Positions 1-8,509 of a DNA stretch of 64,000 nucleotides are shown one piece after another. The translations under genes and the position numbers were made by a program. Source of the DNA: Flavobacteriales bacterium. GTDB taxonomy: Bacteria > Bacteroidota > Bacteroidia > Flavobacteriales_D > Sanyastnellaceae. The stretch lies in contig CANGTU010000015.1 in NCBI GenBank assembly GCA_947456965.1, positions 1 through 64,000 of the forward strand, in the 5' to 3' direction. How positions within the stretch are numbered: position 1 is the first letter of the stretch; the number at the start of each line of letters is the position of its first letter. Below the pieces are notes generated by a model, which was given only the letters and a program-made list of their open reading frames with translations, was not told the origin of the DNA and did not search any database.

Positions 1-300
1 ATGCTTCACTATATCATGCGGCAAAAAGGCCGGAGGAGCATCTTCCTTGGCCAGTCCGTGCCGCTCGATGATCTGACGCAGGTCTATCAGCGCCTGGGAG
101 AAGTAGATTTTGTGTCCATATTCACGACCAATCCTTCACCAGTGCTCCTTCCTGACTACCTCAAGAAGATCATTCAGAGGTTTGAAAGCACCGAGTGCCA
201 TTTTCATCTGACCGGAAACAACCTGGCCGGGGTTAAGTCACCTGACCCATCCGTGATCACCCTGTATGCCGGTGTGGAAGAAATGATCCCACTGATATAA
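1..300 (+). CDS. MerR-family regulator with B12-binding domain, C-terminal part (5' end outside window)
   Basis: The visible 99 residues look like the end of the cobalamin-binding half of a CarH/LitR-type MerR regulator. They include the Bacteroidota-typical stretch 'IFLGQSVPLDDL' near residues 14-25 and end with 'LYAGVEEMIPLI'. The DNA-binding helix-turn-helix and the DxHxxG cobalamin motif would lie upstream and cannot be checked, and the ATG at base 1 is probably internal. In this family adenosylcobalamin acts as a light sensor that releases the repressor from DNA in light. An ECF sigma gene follows in the same direction after a terminator, an arrangement known from light-response loci in this phylum. 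The family call is fairly safe; the light role is inferred. Confidence 0.72.
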   Translation: MLHYIMRQKGRRSIFLGQSVPLDDLTQVYQRLGEVDFVSIFTTNPSPVLLPDYLKKIIQRFESTECHFHLTGNNLAGVKSPDPSVITLYAGVEEMIPLI

Positions 301-325
301 CCTCTTATAAAATAGCGTTTTATCC

Positions 326-354
326 AAAATGGAGCTCGTGAGCTCCATTTTTTG
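326..354 (+). terminator. Rho-independent terminator after the MerR gene
   Basis: An 11-bp perfect stem (326-336 with 341-351) closes a CGTG loop and runs into T residues up to 353. It begins 25 nt after the MerR stop codon and separates that gene from the sigma-factor promoter. Confidence 0.85.
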
Positions 355-388
355 TTTAGCCTTTTAACAAAATTATTCAACAAAATAG

Positions 389-418
389 TTGCGCGAACGG
401 AAACTTGTTTAATCTTTG
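389..418 (+). promoter_or_regulatory. Promoter of the ECF sigma gene
   Basis: TTG at 389-391, 19 nt spacing, then AATCTTTG at 411-418, one base off the Bacteroidota -7 box TAnnTTTG. Spacing fits the published TTG-N17-23-TAnnTTTG pattern. It would give a leader of roughly 28 nt before the ATG at 453. Confidence 0.5.
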
Positions 419-452
419 GCCTGTATTATTAAACAAAAAACCCGCAACAACC

Positions 453-953
453 ATGAGCACTCTGGAATTCAACAATTTGCTGACCAGCAACGCGAAGTAC
501 CTGAAAGGTTTTGCTTACAACTTCACACGCAATGTGGAAGATGCCGAGGATCTGCTCCAGGATACCATGGTGAAGGCCTTGCGGTACAAGGATCACTTCC
601 AGGAAGGAACCAACTTCAAGGGGTGGCTCTTTACCATTATGCGGAACATTTTCATCAACAACTACAAGCGTAAGAAGCTTCGCAATACCATCACCGACCA
701 GACCACCAACCAGTACTTCCTGAACTACGGCAAAGTATCAGAGGATCTGGTAAGCACCCGCTTGAACGAAAAAGACATCAACCGGGCTATTGCCACACTC
801 ACCTATGAGTTCCGCACCCCCTTCCAGTTGTTTCTGGACGGTTTCCACTACGATGAAATTGCCCAGACTATGGGAATTCCTATGGGAACTGTAAAAAGCA
901 GAATTTTCCACGCCCGCAAGCGCCTGATGGATGATTTGCGCGACCTGCGCTGA
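453..953 (+). CDS. ECF-type RNA polymerase sigma factor
   Basis: A 166-residue sigma-70 family protein. Region 2 is seen in the first 80 residues ('AEDLLQDTMVKALRY', 'FKGWLFTIMRNIFIN'). Region 4 is at the C-terminus, with the helix-turn-helix 'YDEIAQTMGIPMGTVKSRIFHARKRL'. The start is placed at the ATG at 453 because the sequence following it ('MSTLEFNNLL') matches how this subfamily begins; an in-frame ATG at 405 would add 16 atypical residues and lies inside the promoter. No anti-sigma gene is adjacent. Position behind a B12-binding MerR gene suggests light- or MerR-dependent expression, which is inference. Its stop codon abuts that of the convergent methyltransferase. Confidence 0.9.
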   Translation: MSTLEFNNLLTSNAKYLKGFAYNFTRNVEDAEDLLQDTMVKALRYKDHFQEGTNFKGWLFTIMRNIFINNYKRKKLRNTITDQTTNQYFLNYGKVSEDLVSTRLNEKDINRAIATLTYEFRTPFQLFLDGFHYDEIAQTMGIPMGTVKSRIFHARKRLMDDLRDLR

Positions 954-1685
954 TCATGCGGTAAGACGTGCCAGGTAGTGGGCCCCCGGACTTCGCGTCA
1001 GAATCTCGCACTGCAAACCGGCTTTATCCGAAAGTTCGGCCAGCAGAGCAGGATCCAGATAGAGCCATCGGAATGGTTCACTCCGATGTCCGCGATATTC
1101 CAGCCTGAATTCAACCTCGCCGTAATAGCCGTCCGTCCCGGGAAATGCACCTTGGGCATCCATGCGGGCGTAAAGGATATCTGTTGAATCCCCGAGAATC
1201 TGTCCTCCCCGGGCCAGCAATCTCCGAAGTGTACGAAACAGCCGCAGGGTGTCCTTCTCGTTGCCAGCCATGCCCAGCCCATTCATCAGCATGAGCAGGG
1301 TGTCAAATGAAATGCCTTTCAGATCGAAGATATCGCCCTGCTCCACGCGTGCTATGCCACGATCACGCATGACCTGACAAGCAAGAGGTGAGCGCTCCAG
1401 GGCCAGCACATCCAGCCCTCTTTTCTGGAGCAACAAACTGTGACAACCACCGCCTGCGCCGATATCCAGCACACTGCCCCGAGCAAGAGCCAGAGCTTGC
1501 CGCTCCCAGGACCTCATGCGGCTGTAATTCCTCAGAAAAACCGAGGGCATCATGTCCTCGTCCCGCCGGCCATTGATCCACACCCTGACGGGCATATCCC
1601 GGCCACTTGTGAAATGATCCAGCATAGCCCAACCCAGCAAATCGCGGGGATCAGGTCGCACCGGTAATGCAGTGACGGATGGCAT
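954..1685 (-). CDS. SAM-dependent class I methyltransferase
   Basis: A 243-residue protein with the Rossmann SAM-binding motif I 'VLDIGAGGGCHSLLL' around residues 70-85, an acidic motif II position ('VLALERSPLACQVM') and 'RVEQGDIFDL' as motif III. A later stretch 'LLMLMNGLGMAGNEKDTLRLFRTLRRLLARGG' is typical of the fold. The substrate cannot be told. The gene faces the sigma gene tail-to-tail, its TGA directly touching the other TGA within TGATCA (951-956). A perfect TACCTTTG box (1690-1697, minus strand) lies only 4 nt before the ATG, so the mRNA may have almost no leader. Confidence 0.85.
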   Translation of the reverse strand: MPSVTALPVRPDPRDLLGWAMLDHFTSGRDMPVRVWINGRRDEDMMPSVFLRNYSRMRSWERQALALARGSVLDIGAGGGCHSLLLQKRGLDVLALERSPLACQVMRDRGIARVEQGDIFDLKGISFDTLLMLMNGLGMAGNEKDTLRLFRTLRRLLARGGQILGDSTDILYARMDAQGAFPGTDGYYGEVEFRLEYRGHRSEPFRWLYLDPALLAELSDKAGLQCEILTRSPGAHYLARLTA

Positions 1686-1689
1686 GCTT

Positions 1690-1697
1690 CAAAGGTA
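1690..1697 (-). promoter_or_regulatory. -7 promoter box (TACCTTTG) of the methyltransferase gene
   Basis: A perfect match to TAnnTTTG on the minus strand, ending 4 nt before the start codon at 1685. No clear TTG -33 element was found. Confidence 0.5.
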
Positions 1698-1743
1698 GGC
1701 CGAGCCCGGAAAAACTTTCATCCATCTCATGCAACTGCGCTAT

Positions 1744-1751
1744 TACCTTCG
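1744..1751 (+). promoter_or_regulatory. -7-like box (TACCTTCG) of the T9SS adhesin gene
   Basis: TACCTTCG differs from TAnnTTTG at one base and lies 30 nt before the ATG at 1782. The 96-nt gap between the divergent genes 954-1685 and 1782-4946 thus carries one candidate box per strand. Confidence 0.35.
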
Positions 1752-1781
1752 TGGTCTTGAGAATAGAACCCTATTACGTCC

Positions 1782-4700
1782 ATGATCCGTCGACTCTGCC
1801 TGCTATCTTCCTTGATCCTGCTTTTCGCGTTTCCTTCACGTTCCCAGATCGTGGTGGACTCCCTGGCCATCGAGGCCTACGTTCAGGATGTCCTGCTCGG
1901 AAGCGGAATTCAGGCGACCAACATCTCTTTCACAGGATGCCTCAACCAGATCGGTTATCTGCAGGGAGGTGCCAGCGTCAATCTCGGTATTGACGGAGGC
2001 GTGATCCTGAGCACAGATCACGTGCGTAACGTAGAAGTTCCCAGCCCCTTTCTGGGCATCTGGGACGGCAATTGTACGGTCAGCGGGGATCCCGATCTGC
2101 TCTCTATTGCCAATTCCGTTCCTCCGCTCATAGGTCAGAATTTCAGCGTGGGAACCGTGAACGATCTCAGCATTCTGGAATTCGACTTTATCCCGACTGG
2201 CGATACCCTGCGATTCAACTACATCTTCGGATCGGATGAATACCTGACCTGGGTAAATACGGGTTACAACGACATCTTCGCGTTCCTCCTCAGCGGACCT
2301 GGCATTACCGGACCATATGATTCACCGGCTGCCTTTCCAGGGGGTGCAGTTAACATCGCCCAATTACCCAATACCAACCCGCCCCTGCCCATTACCATCA
2401 GTTCAGTGAACAACGTGCTGAACTCCGATTACTACATTGACAATCCGACCAACACCAACATCTCCATCAACGGCTACACGGTGGTGCTGGAAGCCATGTA
2501 TCTCGTGCAGTGCGGACTCACCTACCACATCAAGCTGGCCATTGCGGATGGAAACGACACATCCCTGGAGTCCATCGTGGTACTCGAAGAAGGCTCTTTT
2601 GCATCCAACTCCGTAGTGGATGTGGACCTCTCCATCAATGTAGGACCTTCGGATGTAAACATCCTGTATGAAGACTGTGGCGAGGCTACCATCACCTTCA
2701 CCCGCGCTGCGGTATCCAGTCTCGATGTAGAAGATATGGTGATAGTCACCTGGGGTGGTAATGCCACCATGGGATCCGACTACAACAACCTGCCCGATAC
2801 CATCATCTTCCCTGTAGGCATATCATCCGTAACGTTTGAACTGGACGCATTCGAAGACGGGCTTACCGAAGGACAGGAACTCGTGAATATGGACATTCTC
2901 AACCTGGCAGCATGCAACGGCTCCGGACTGGTTTCCAACTTTCAGTTCTGGATCGATGATGAACCGGACCCCTTGGTTGTGCAGGGCTATGATACGGAAA
3001 TCTGCCTTGGTGCCTCCACTGTGCTGGTGCCCAATATCACCGGCGGATATGGCAACTTCTTCTACACCTGGAGCACCGGGGAAGACACCCCGGAAATCGA
3101 GGTAGCACCCACCTCGCAAACCAGCTACTTCCTGACCGTTAGCGACACCTGTGGCATGCCAAGTGATAATGCCCAGTTTCTGGTGGAAATCCTTGTGTTT
3201 GACCCTCTCGCCGTTTCTATTGATAACGGTTCAAGCATCCTCATCGATTGCAACGAGCAAGTGGTGATCACAGCCACGGGCAGCGGAGGCAATCAGCCGT
3301 ACACATACACCTGGACTGACGAAAACGGAAACAACCTCTTCGGATTCCTCAATCAGGTATGGTACGGCTCATGGAATGGCCCGGGTGAAGTGAACGTGTC
3401 GCTCACCGATGCATGCGGACTGACCGCTACTGATGTCATTGATGTGAGTCTGAATGTACCTCCACTGGTCATTGATGTGCCGGATGAAATTGTAGCGCCC
3501 TGCAACCAGGTATTTGTGGTCAATGCCTCAGTAAGTGGCGGTCAGGCGCCTTACTTCTATACCTGGACACTCAATGGAATCACTGACTGGAGTGACTGGG
3601 ATAATAGCTTCGACGATGTGGTGAGCCAACCCGGCACCCTCATGCTCAGCGTGGCGGATAACTGCGGACAAAACGAAACGGTGACCATTCCCATCACTAT
3701 TGACAGCCCTCCGATCATCATCGATCTGGTGGATGCAGTCACCGGAACCTGTGCCACCAACTTCAACTTTGCCCCGGTCATCAGCGGTGGAAGCGGTGGT
3801 TTCCAGTATGTGTGGACCTCCGGCGGCTCGACTCTTGGTACCCAGGCCACGCTCAACTTCAACTCTCCCGTGAGTACTACCGTGAATGTTGAAATCACGG
3901 ATGCGTGTTCAGCTTCGGCAACAGATACAGTGCAAGTGACCATTGAAAACCCTGAAATATTCGTTGAACTCGGCGATGACATTTTCGCTTCTTGTCTGGA
4001 CGACACAGAGCTTACGGCTTCGGTCAGTGGCGGAAGCGGCGGTAATCAATTCGAATGGACTGTACTCGGACAGGTGGAAGGCACGGCGCCGACATTTACC
4101 ATCCAGTCATTCGAAACCATTGACGTGACCGTGCTGGTCGCCGACGCATGCGGTCAAGAAGACACTGATGTGGTTACCATTTTCATCCCGGACATTCCGC
4201 TCACCCTGGAAACATCGGCAGACACGAGTATTTGCCAGTTCGGAGTGGCTGAGCTATGGGCTCTGGCCGACGGCGGTGAAGGCGGTTTCACTTACCTGTG
4301 GGAACCTACCGGAAGCGTGGGCAATGAATTGTTCCTCCCCAACATGGTGAATTCCGGCACGTACACCGTGATCGCCACTGACCAATGCGGCAAAACCATC
4401 GATGAAGAGGTATTTGTAGAAGTGCGTCCGCTTGAAGCAGGATTTGCCGCAACACTCCTCAACGAAAACGAATACCAGTTCACCGCATTGCCCTCTCCGG
4501 CATGCGCTGACTGCATGTTTATGTGGGATCTGGGCGATGGAACCACTTCTACTGATGAATCCTTTATTCATCTTTTCGATGGACTGAGCAGCTACACCGT
4601 ATGGCATACCGTTGTGAATGAAATCGGGTGCACGGACAATGCATTCTTCACCGTTGTAGCCCCTCCGCAGATCTACATCCCGAACTCCTTTACCCCAAAT

Positions 4701-4946
4701 AATGACGGCATCAATGACGTATTTGAAATCGTTGGATCGTCCATCTTGGAATTTGAGCTGAGGATCTTCAACCGTTGGGGCGAAGAGGTGTTTTTCTCAG
4801 ACAATCCTGCCAGGGTATGGATGGGCGACTTCAACGGCAGCGGCGAGACCTTCGTTCCGGATGGGGTGTACACCTACCTGGTAAAGATCAAGGGTTTCAA
4901 CAGTGATGCCTTCGAGAGGGTCGGCAATATCATGCTGACGAGATAA
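1782..4946 (+). CDS. Large secreted protein: choice-of-anchor L domain, PKD/Ig-like repeats, gliding-motility C-terminal domain
   Basis: A 1054-residue exported protein. Residues 1-21 form a signal peptide ending 'FAFPSRSQ'. A choice-of-anchor L domain covers about residues 22-270, with the signature 'NYIFGSDEY' near 147. A Calx-beta-like segment follows, then about six Ig/PKD-like units with 'GG..PY.YTW' patterns between about 400 and 880. A PKD segment with 'MWDLGDGTTSTDE' sits near 915. The last 90 residues are the CHU_C/TIGR04131 domain ('IYIPNSFTPNNDGINDVF', ending 'GNIMLTR'), a type B sorting signal of the type IX secretion system. The role is probably a cell-surface adhesin or gliding-related protein. 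No PorP/SprF-like partner gene is next to it. Confidence 0.92.
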   Translation: MIRRLCLLSSLILLFAFPSRSQIVVDSLAIEAYVQDVLLGSGIQATNISFTGCLNQIGYLQGGASVNLGIDGGVILSTDHVRNVEVPSPFLGIWDGNCTVSGDPDLLSIANSVPPLIGQNFSVGTVNDLSILEFDFIPTGDTLRFNYIFGSDEYLTWVNTGYNDIFAFLLSGPGITGPYDSPAAFPGGAVNIAQLPNTNPPLPITISSVNNVLNSDYYIDNPTNTNISINGYTVVLEAMYLVQCGLTYHIKLAIADGNDTSLESIVVLEEGSFASNSVVDVDLSINVGPSDVNILYEDCGEATITFTRAAVSSLDVEDMVIVTWGGNATMGSDYNNLPDTIIFPVGISSVTFELDAFEDGLTEGQELVNMDILNLAACNGSGLVSNFQFWIDDEPDPLVVQGYDTEICLGASTVLVPNITGGYGNFFYTWSTGEDTPEIEVAPTSQTSYFLTVSDTCGMPSDNAQFLVEILVFDPLAVSIDNGSSILIDCNEQVVITATGSGGNQPYTYTWTDENGNNLFGFLNQVWYGSWNGPGEVNVSLTDACGLTATDVIDVSLNVPPLVIDVPDEIVAPCNQVFVVNASVSGGQAPYFYTWTLNGITDWSDWDNSFDDVVSQPGTLMLSVADNCGQNETVTIPITIDSPPIIIDLVDAVTGTCATNFNFAPVISGGSGGFQYVWTSGGSTLGTQATLNFNSPVSTTVNVEITDACSASATDTVQVTIENPEIFVELGDDIFASCLDDTELTASVSGGSGGNQFEWTVLGQVEGTAPTFTIQSFETIDVTVLVADACGQEDTDVVTIFIPDIPLTLETSADTSICQFGVAELWALADGGEGGFTYLWEPTGSVGNELFLPNMVNSGTYTVIATDQCGKTIDEEVFVEVRPLEAGFAATLLNENEYQFTALPSPACADCMFMWDLGDGTTSTDESFIHLFDGLSSYTVWHTVVNEIGCTDNAFFTVVAPPQIYIPNSFTPNNDGINDVFEIVGSSILEFELRIFNRWGEEVFFSDNPARVWMGDFNGSGETFVPDGVYTYLVKIKGFNSDAFERVGNIMLTR

Positions 4947-4971
4947 GCTGCATGATCTTTACCTTGCGCCC

Positions 4972-5622
4972 ATGGCTCCGGGTAACCGCTTCTTCTCTGT
5001 CTTCTTGCTTCTCGCTGCCCTCATGGCCAGCTGTAAGGCCGTGCGCACCTCCTCCTCCGGCGCTGTTGTGAGCATGGAACAGCTCAGGTCCTGCATGAGC
5101 GGAACCTTCTCCAGCAAGCAGCAAAGCATCGATGATCCCAGCTACTACCACATTGTGCTCCGCATGGAGCCGGTAGAGTTTCTGAACCGCAGATCGGGCA
5201 AGGGCTTCTTCCTCTATGTAGAACAGGCGATGTCCACAAGCCCCTCCGAACCCTATCGGCAGCGCATCTATCATGTGGAGCAACTCAGTGATACGCTTTT
5301 CGCCAGTTGGATCTATCTCCTGCCCGATGTCAAACGCTTCGCCGGAAAAAAGGGTGATGACCCGCTCTTCCAACAAATAGCCGACTCGCTGCTGATCAAG
5401 GAGGGATGCGAGGTATTGCTCCGTCCACAGTCCGATGGCTCTTTTGCAGGCGGGACGGTCGGGCGGAATTGCGCGAGTGATCGCTCAGGAGCTACATGGA
5501 CCAGCAGCGAAGTCACCCTGTATCCCGACCGCATGATATCCTGGGACCGCGGATGGAATGATGCCGGAGAGCAGAAGTGGGGAGCCGTGAAGGGTGGATA
5601 CATCTTCATCAAAGAACCCTGA
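4972..5622 (+). CDS. CpcT/CpeT-family lipoprotein
   Basis: A 216-residue protein with a lipoprotein signal ('LLLAALMASCKA', lipid Cys near residue 21). The rest matches the CpeT/CpcT family: 'LRSCMSGTFSSKQQS', 'FLYVEQAMSTSPSEPYRQRIYHV', 'EGCEVLL', 'GGTVGRNCASDRSGATWTSSEV' and 'ISWDRGWNDAGEQKWGAVKGGYIF'. In cyanobacteria such proteins attach phycobilins to phycobiliprotein cysteines. This genome segment shows no phycobiliprotein, so the function here is unknown and likely different. It begins 25 nt after the T9SS gene and is followed 6 nt later by the asparagine synthase gene, so the two are probably cotranscribed. TACCTTGC at 4960-4967 is a weak promoter candidate. Confidence 0.82.
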   Translation: MAPGNRFFSVFLLLAALMASCKAVRTSSSGAVVSMEQLRSCMSGTFSSKQQSIDDPSYYHIVLRMEPVEFLNRRSGKGFFLYVEQAMSTSPSEPYRQRIYHVEQLSDTLFASWIYLLPDVKRFAGKKGDDPLFQQIADSLLIKEGCEVLLRPQSDGSFAGGTVGRNCASDRSGATWTSSEVTLYPDRMISWDRGWNDAGEQKWGAVKGGYIFIKEP

Positions 5623-5628
5623 AGGCCG

Positions 5629-7476
5629 ATGTGCGGCATTGCCGGAATAGTGAGTCTCGGCAGGCCCCTGCCCCCGGATGCTGCAGGTCGCATGCAGGGA
5701 GCCTTGCAGGGCATGGCCAACCGCGGACCGGATGATAGCCGTATCCTTCACTGCGGTCCGCATGTGCTGGGCCATACCCGGCTTGCCATCATGGACCTCA
5801 GCGCCGCTGCAGGCCAGCCCATGAATGATCCAACCGGTCGCTATACCCTGGTATTCAATGGCACCATTTTCAACTATCAGGAACTTCGCACCGAGCTGCG
5901 CGGCAAAGGCATTTCCTTCCAGACCCGGAGCGATACCGAAGTGCTGCTGCACTGGCTCATCATCCACGGCATCGGTGGACTCCACAGGTTGAATGGCTTC
6001 TTTGCCTTAGGATTCTGCGATAGCCATGAAGATACCTGGCTGATAGCTCGTGACCGATACGGCGAAAAACCCTTGTGGTATGCCTCCGGCGAAGGAATTC
6101 TGTGCTTTGCATCCGGGTCAGCAGCTCTGCGATCCCTCATTCCATCGGAGGATTTAGATACAACGTCCATCGCCACCTACCTGACCTGCTCCTACATTCC
6201 AGCCCCCCACACGGTATGGAAGAACCTTCACAAACTCATGCCCGGGCACGCACTGACCTGTCGGGGAGGGTCGCATGCCATATCCCGATGGTACCATGAC
6301 TCTGATGCCACTGATGACGAGTCCCTCGAGCTCCTGCTCGCTGACTCCGTTCGCATCCGGCTCGCATCCGAAGTGCGACACGGCTGTTTCCTGAGCGGAG
6401 GACTCGACTCCTCCATCATCGCTGCGCTCATCATGCGCCATACCGGTCACCTGCGCACCTTCAGTGTATCCTTCCCCGATGCCCCTTACCTCGACGAAGC
6501 TGACGATGCCCGCCAGGTAGCAGAGCATCTGGGATGCCATCATACCACCATCCCGGTTTCGGAAGCCGAGCTGCTGCGAAGCTTAGACAGGTTTATCTAT
6601 AGCATTGACGAGCCCTTTGCCGATGCCTCTTCCCTCGCCTTGCAAGCGCTGTGCGCGGCAGTGAGCCACGATATACGCGTGGCTCTCACTGGAGATGGAG
6701 CTGATGAGCTATTTGCCGGATACCGAAAGCACATTGCCCTGGTACGGGCAGCATCAGCGGGAGCAATGGAGCGCATGCTTATGCGCTCACTGGTGGTTCC
6801 GCTTGCTCTGGCGCCCACGTCCAGAGCCTCAGCCCCAGCTGATGGATTGCGTAAGGTACGCCGATATGCCCAGGGGCTCCGGCTCGATCCCCGGCAGCGC
6901 TATATCCACTGGTCATCCTTTTGCGATGAAAATCATCTGCGCGATATACTCGAACATGGCATGTATGAGGCGGCAACACAGCGAATGGCCGATGCGGCCG
7001 GCGAACCAGATGAACAACTTCAATCCATTCTGCGCGCAGATCAGAACCTCGTGCTCCCCAATGATATGCTGGTGAAGGCCGACAGGATGAGCATGTCAGC
7101 CAGCATAGAGCTGCGCTCCCCATTTCTCGACTACAGGGTGGTGGAAGCTGCGCGCAGGCTGAATAATCAGAACCTCGTGCAAAATGGCCGGGGCAAAACA
7201 GTGCTGCGGCAAACATTCGGGCAACTGCTGCCGGCCCGCGCACTCGACAAAAAAAAGCAGGGATTCGAAATTCCACTCGACCGCTGGATCCGGCATCAAC
7301 TGCGGGAAGAGATCCGGTCATTGGGTCAATCACCCCACCTGGCTGCACTCGGGTTCATCCGGATGAAAGAGGTAAACAGGCAGATGATACGCGCTGTAGA
7401 AGGTCAGGATAGCTCGCGCACGCATCTCGCATTCTCCCTGCTCGTGCTCGATCGGTGGTTGAAGACTCAGAACTGA
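5629..7476 (+). CDS. asnB: Asparagine synthase (glutamine-hydrolysing)
   Basis: A 615-residue AsnB-type enzyme that makes asparagine from aspartate, glutamine and ATP. It begins 'MCGIAGIV', where Cys2 is the glutaminase nucleophile after Met removal. The glutaminase domain carries 'ANRGPDDSR', 'LGHTRLAIMDLS' and 'FNGTIFNYQEL'. The synthetase domain has the PP-loop 'SGGLDSS' at about residues 255-261 and 'TGDGADELFAGY' near 355. Length is normal. Proteins of this family in polysaccharide loci can amidate other substrates, so the exact product is not fixed by sequence. Its 3' end overlaps the convergent HEAT-repeat gene by 10 bp. Confidence 0.93.
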   Translation: MCGIAGIVSLGRPLPPDAAGRMQGALQGMANRGPDDSRILHCGPHVLGHTRLAIMDLSAAAGQPMNDPTGRYTLVFNGTIFNYQELRTELRGKGISFQTRSDTEVLLHWLIIHGIGGLHRLNGFFALGFCDSHEDTWLIARDRYGEKPLWYASGEGILCFASGSAALRSLIPSEDLDTTSIATYLTCSYIPAPHTVWKNLHKLMPGHALTCRGGSHAISRWYHDSDATDDESLELLLADSVRIRLASEVRHGCFLSGGLDSSIIAALIMRHTGHLRTFSVSFPDAPYLDEADDARQVAEHLGCHHTTIPVSEAELLRSLDRFIYSIDEPFADASSLALQALCAAVSHDIRVALTGDGADELFAGYRKHIALVRAASAGAMERMLMRSLVVPLALAPTSRASAPADGLRKVRRYAQGLRLDPRQRYIHWSSFCDENHLRDILEHGMYEAATQRMADAAGEPDEQLQSILRADQNLVLPNDMLVKADRMSMSASIELRSPFLDYRVVEAARRLNNQNLVQNGRGKTVLRQTFGQLLPARALDKKKQGFEIPLDRWIRHQLREEIRSLGQSPHLAALGFIRMKEVNRQMIRAVEGQDSSRTHLAFSLLVLDRWLKTQN

Positions 7477-8000
7477 CCGAGCTGCCCCAGCACCCCGAGA
7501 TAGGCAGCCAGGAGCTTTGACTTCTCATCAGCCGGCGCCTGAGCCAGATACAGTCTCACCTGCTGAGCGCTATCCATCACCTGCTCTTCCGGAAACTCAT
7601 CATCCATGCTTTCCACCAGTGTGATGCACTCGATGACTTCCTCGAGGGTGCCCGTCAGCGCAATGTTCGTCAGATCCGTCAACCAGCCAACCGGCTGCAC
7701 GCCTGAATTCCACATGAACGACAGAATATCCCTCCGCACCCCCAATAAATCCGGATTGAGAGCGGCATCCATAAAGACCTCTTCAGCCTGATCTACCTTG
7801 ACTGAATTCAGCATATCCGCCGCCTCTTGCCGCACCGTCTGAGAGTCGGTCCGGGCGTATAGTGCAATCAGGGGTTCGAGCAAGCTCCTGTTACCTTCCT
7901 CACGGCAGCGTTGAAGAGCATGGATGACGACCTGCTCATCCGTGCTGAAAAAGTCGCTGCGGATTTGATCGATGGTTTTTTTGCGTGATGAATCAGACAT
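7467..8000 (-). CDS. HEAT-repeat-like helical protein
   Basis: A 177-residue soluble, mostly helical protein with no signal peptide. Pairs of helices recur, for example 'DEQVVIHALQRCREEGNRSLLEPLIALYARTDSQTVRQEAADML', consistent with HEAT-like repeats. Such proteins usually serve as protein-binding scaffolds; nothing here identifies a partner. The last codons overlap asnB (7467-7476) on the opposite strand. A perfect -7 box (8008-8015, minus strand) lies 7 nt before the ATG. Confidence 0.78.
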   Translation of the reverse strand: MSDSSRKKTIDQIRSDFFSTDEQVVIHALQRCREEGNRSLLEPLIALYARTDSQTVRQEAADMLNSVKVDQAEEVFMDAALNPDLLGVRRDILSFMWNSGVQPVGWLTDLTNIALTGTLEEVIECITLVESMDDEFPEEQVMDSAQQVRLYLAQAPADEKSKLLAAYLGVLGQLGQF

Positions 8001-8007
8001 GGCGGAT

Positions 8008-8015
8008 CAAAATTA
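8008..8015 (-). promoter_or_regulatory. -7 promoter box (TAATTTTG) of the HEAT-repeat gene
   Basis: A perfect TAnnTTTG on the minus strand, 7 nt upstream of the start codon at 8000, within the 93-nt divergent gap. On the plus strand TAGTCTTG at 8067-8074 (one mismatch) may serve the small secreted protein at 8094. Confidence 0.45.
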
Positions 8016-8093
8016 GCCCAAAACCGAGGCAAGAAGGAAAGGCGTACAACTCCGGCGGTTTTTTTGTAGTCTTGTATCCGTAAAGTAACCAAC

Positions 8094-8459
8094 ATGAAAC
8101 TGATTCACATCGCTCTTTTCGCAGTTATCCTGTTCGCAGGCTCAGAAGTGTGCGCCCAGCAGACCATCACTGCTGAACAGGCACAAGTTACCATCAACAG
8201 CACCACCAGCCGCCAGCAGCTTGCCGATCTCCGCGCCAGTCTTGATCAGGTGGGAATTAAATTCCTCTACGAGCCCGAATTCGACAACAACCGCAACATC
8301 CTCGGCATTCGTTACCAGCTTGTGGATGCGGCCAGCGGCACGATTCTCGGAAGCCATGAGATACATAACCTCCAGAATCCAGCGGTGAAGACGAGTTTCA
8401 GGCTGGCCAAAACATCCGGCAGTTGGTCAGCCGCCTGCGTAGGCACTTGCGAGGACTGA
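8094..8459 (+). CDS. Small secreted protein, unknown function
   Basis: A 121-residue protein with a clear signal peptide (hydrophobic residues 5-15, likely cleavage after 'CAQ' near residue 22). The mature part, 'TINSTTSRQQLADLRASLDQVGIKFLYEP', followed by 'NNRNILGIRYQLVDAASG', resembles a short segment seen in Bacteroidota M56/BlaR1-type sensor proteins, of the pattern 'I..NTT..EL..LK.EL...GI.F.Y....N..G.I..I'. That likeness is from memory of the family pattern and is tentative. Two Cys near the C-terminus ('ACVGTCED') could form a disulfide. It stands alone, between a divergent HEAT gene and a terminator. Confidence 0.7.
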   Translation: MKLIHIALFAVILFAGSEVCAQQTITAEQAQVTINSTTSRQQLADLRASLDQVGIKFLYEPEFDNNRNILGIRYQLVDAASGTILGSHEIHNLQNPAVKTSFRLAKTSGSWSAACVGTCED

Positions 8460-8482
8460 CGAATCATCCCTTCTATATCTGG

Positions 8483-8509
8483 AAAAGCCCTGCACGTCAG
8501 GGCTTTTTT
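8483..8509. terminator. Bidirectional Rho-independent terminator
   Basis: A perfect 10-bp stem (8483-8492 with 8498-8507) with a 5-nt loop, T-tract on the plus strand to 8509 and T residues on the minus strand too. It serves the small secreted gene (ending 8459) and probably also the GSCFA gene, whose stop codon (8497-8499) is inside the hairpin. Confidence 0.85.
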
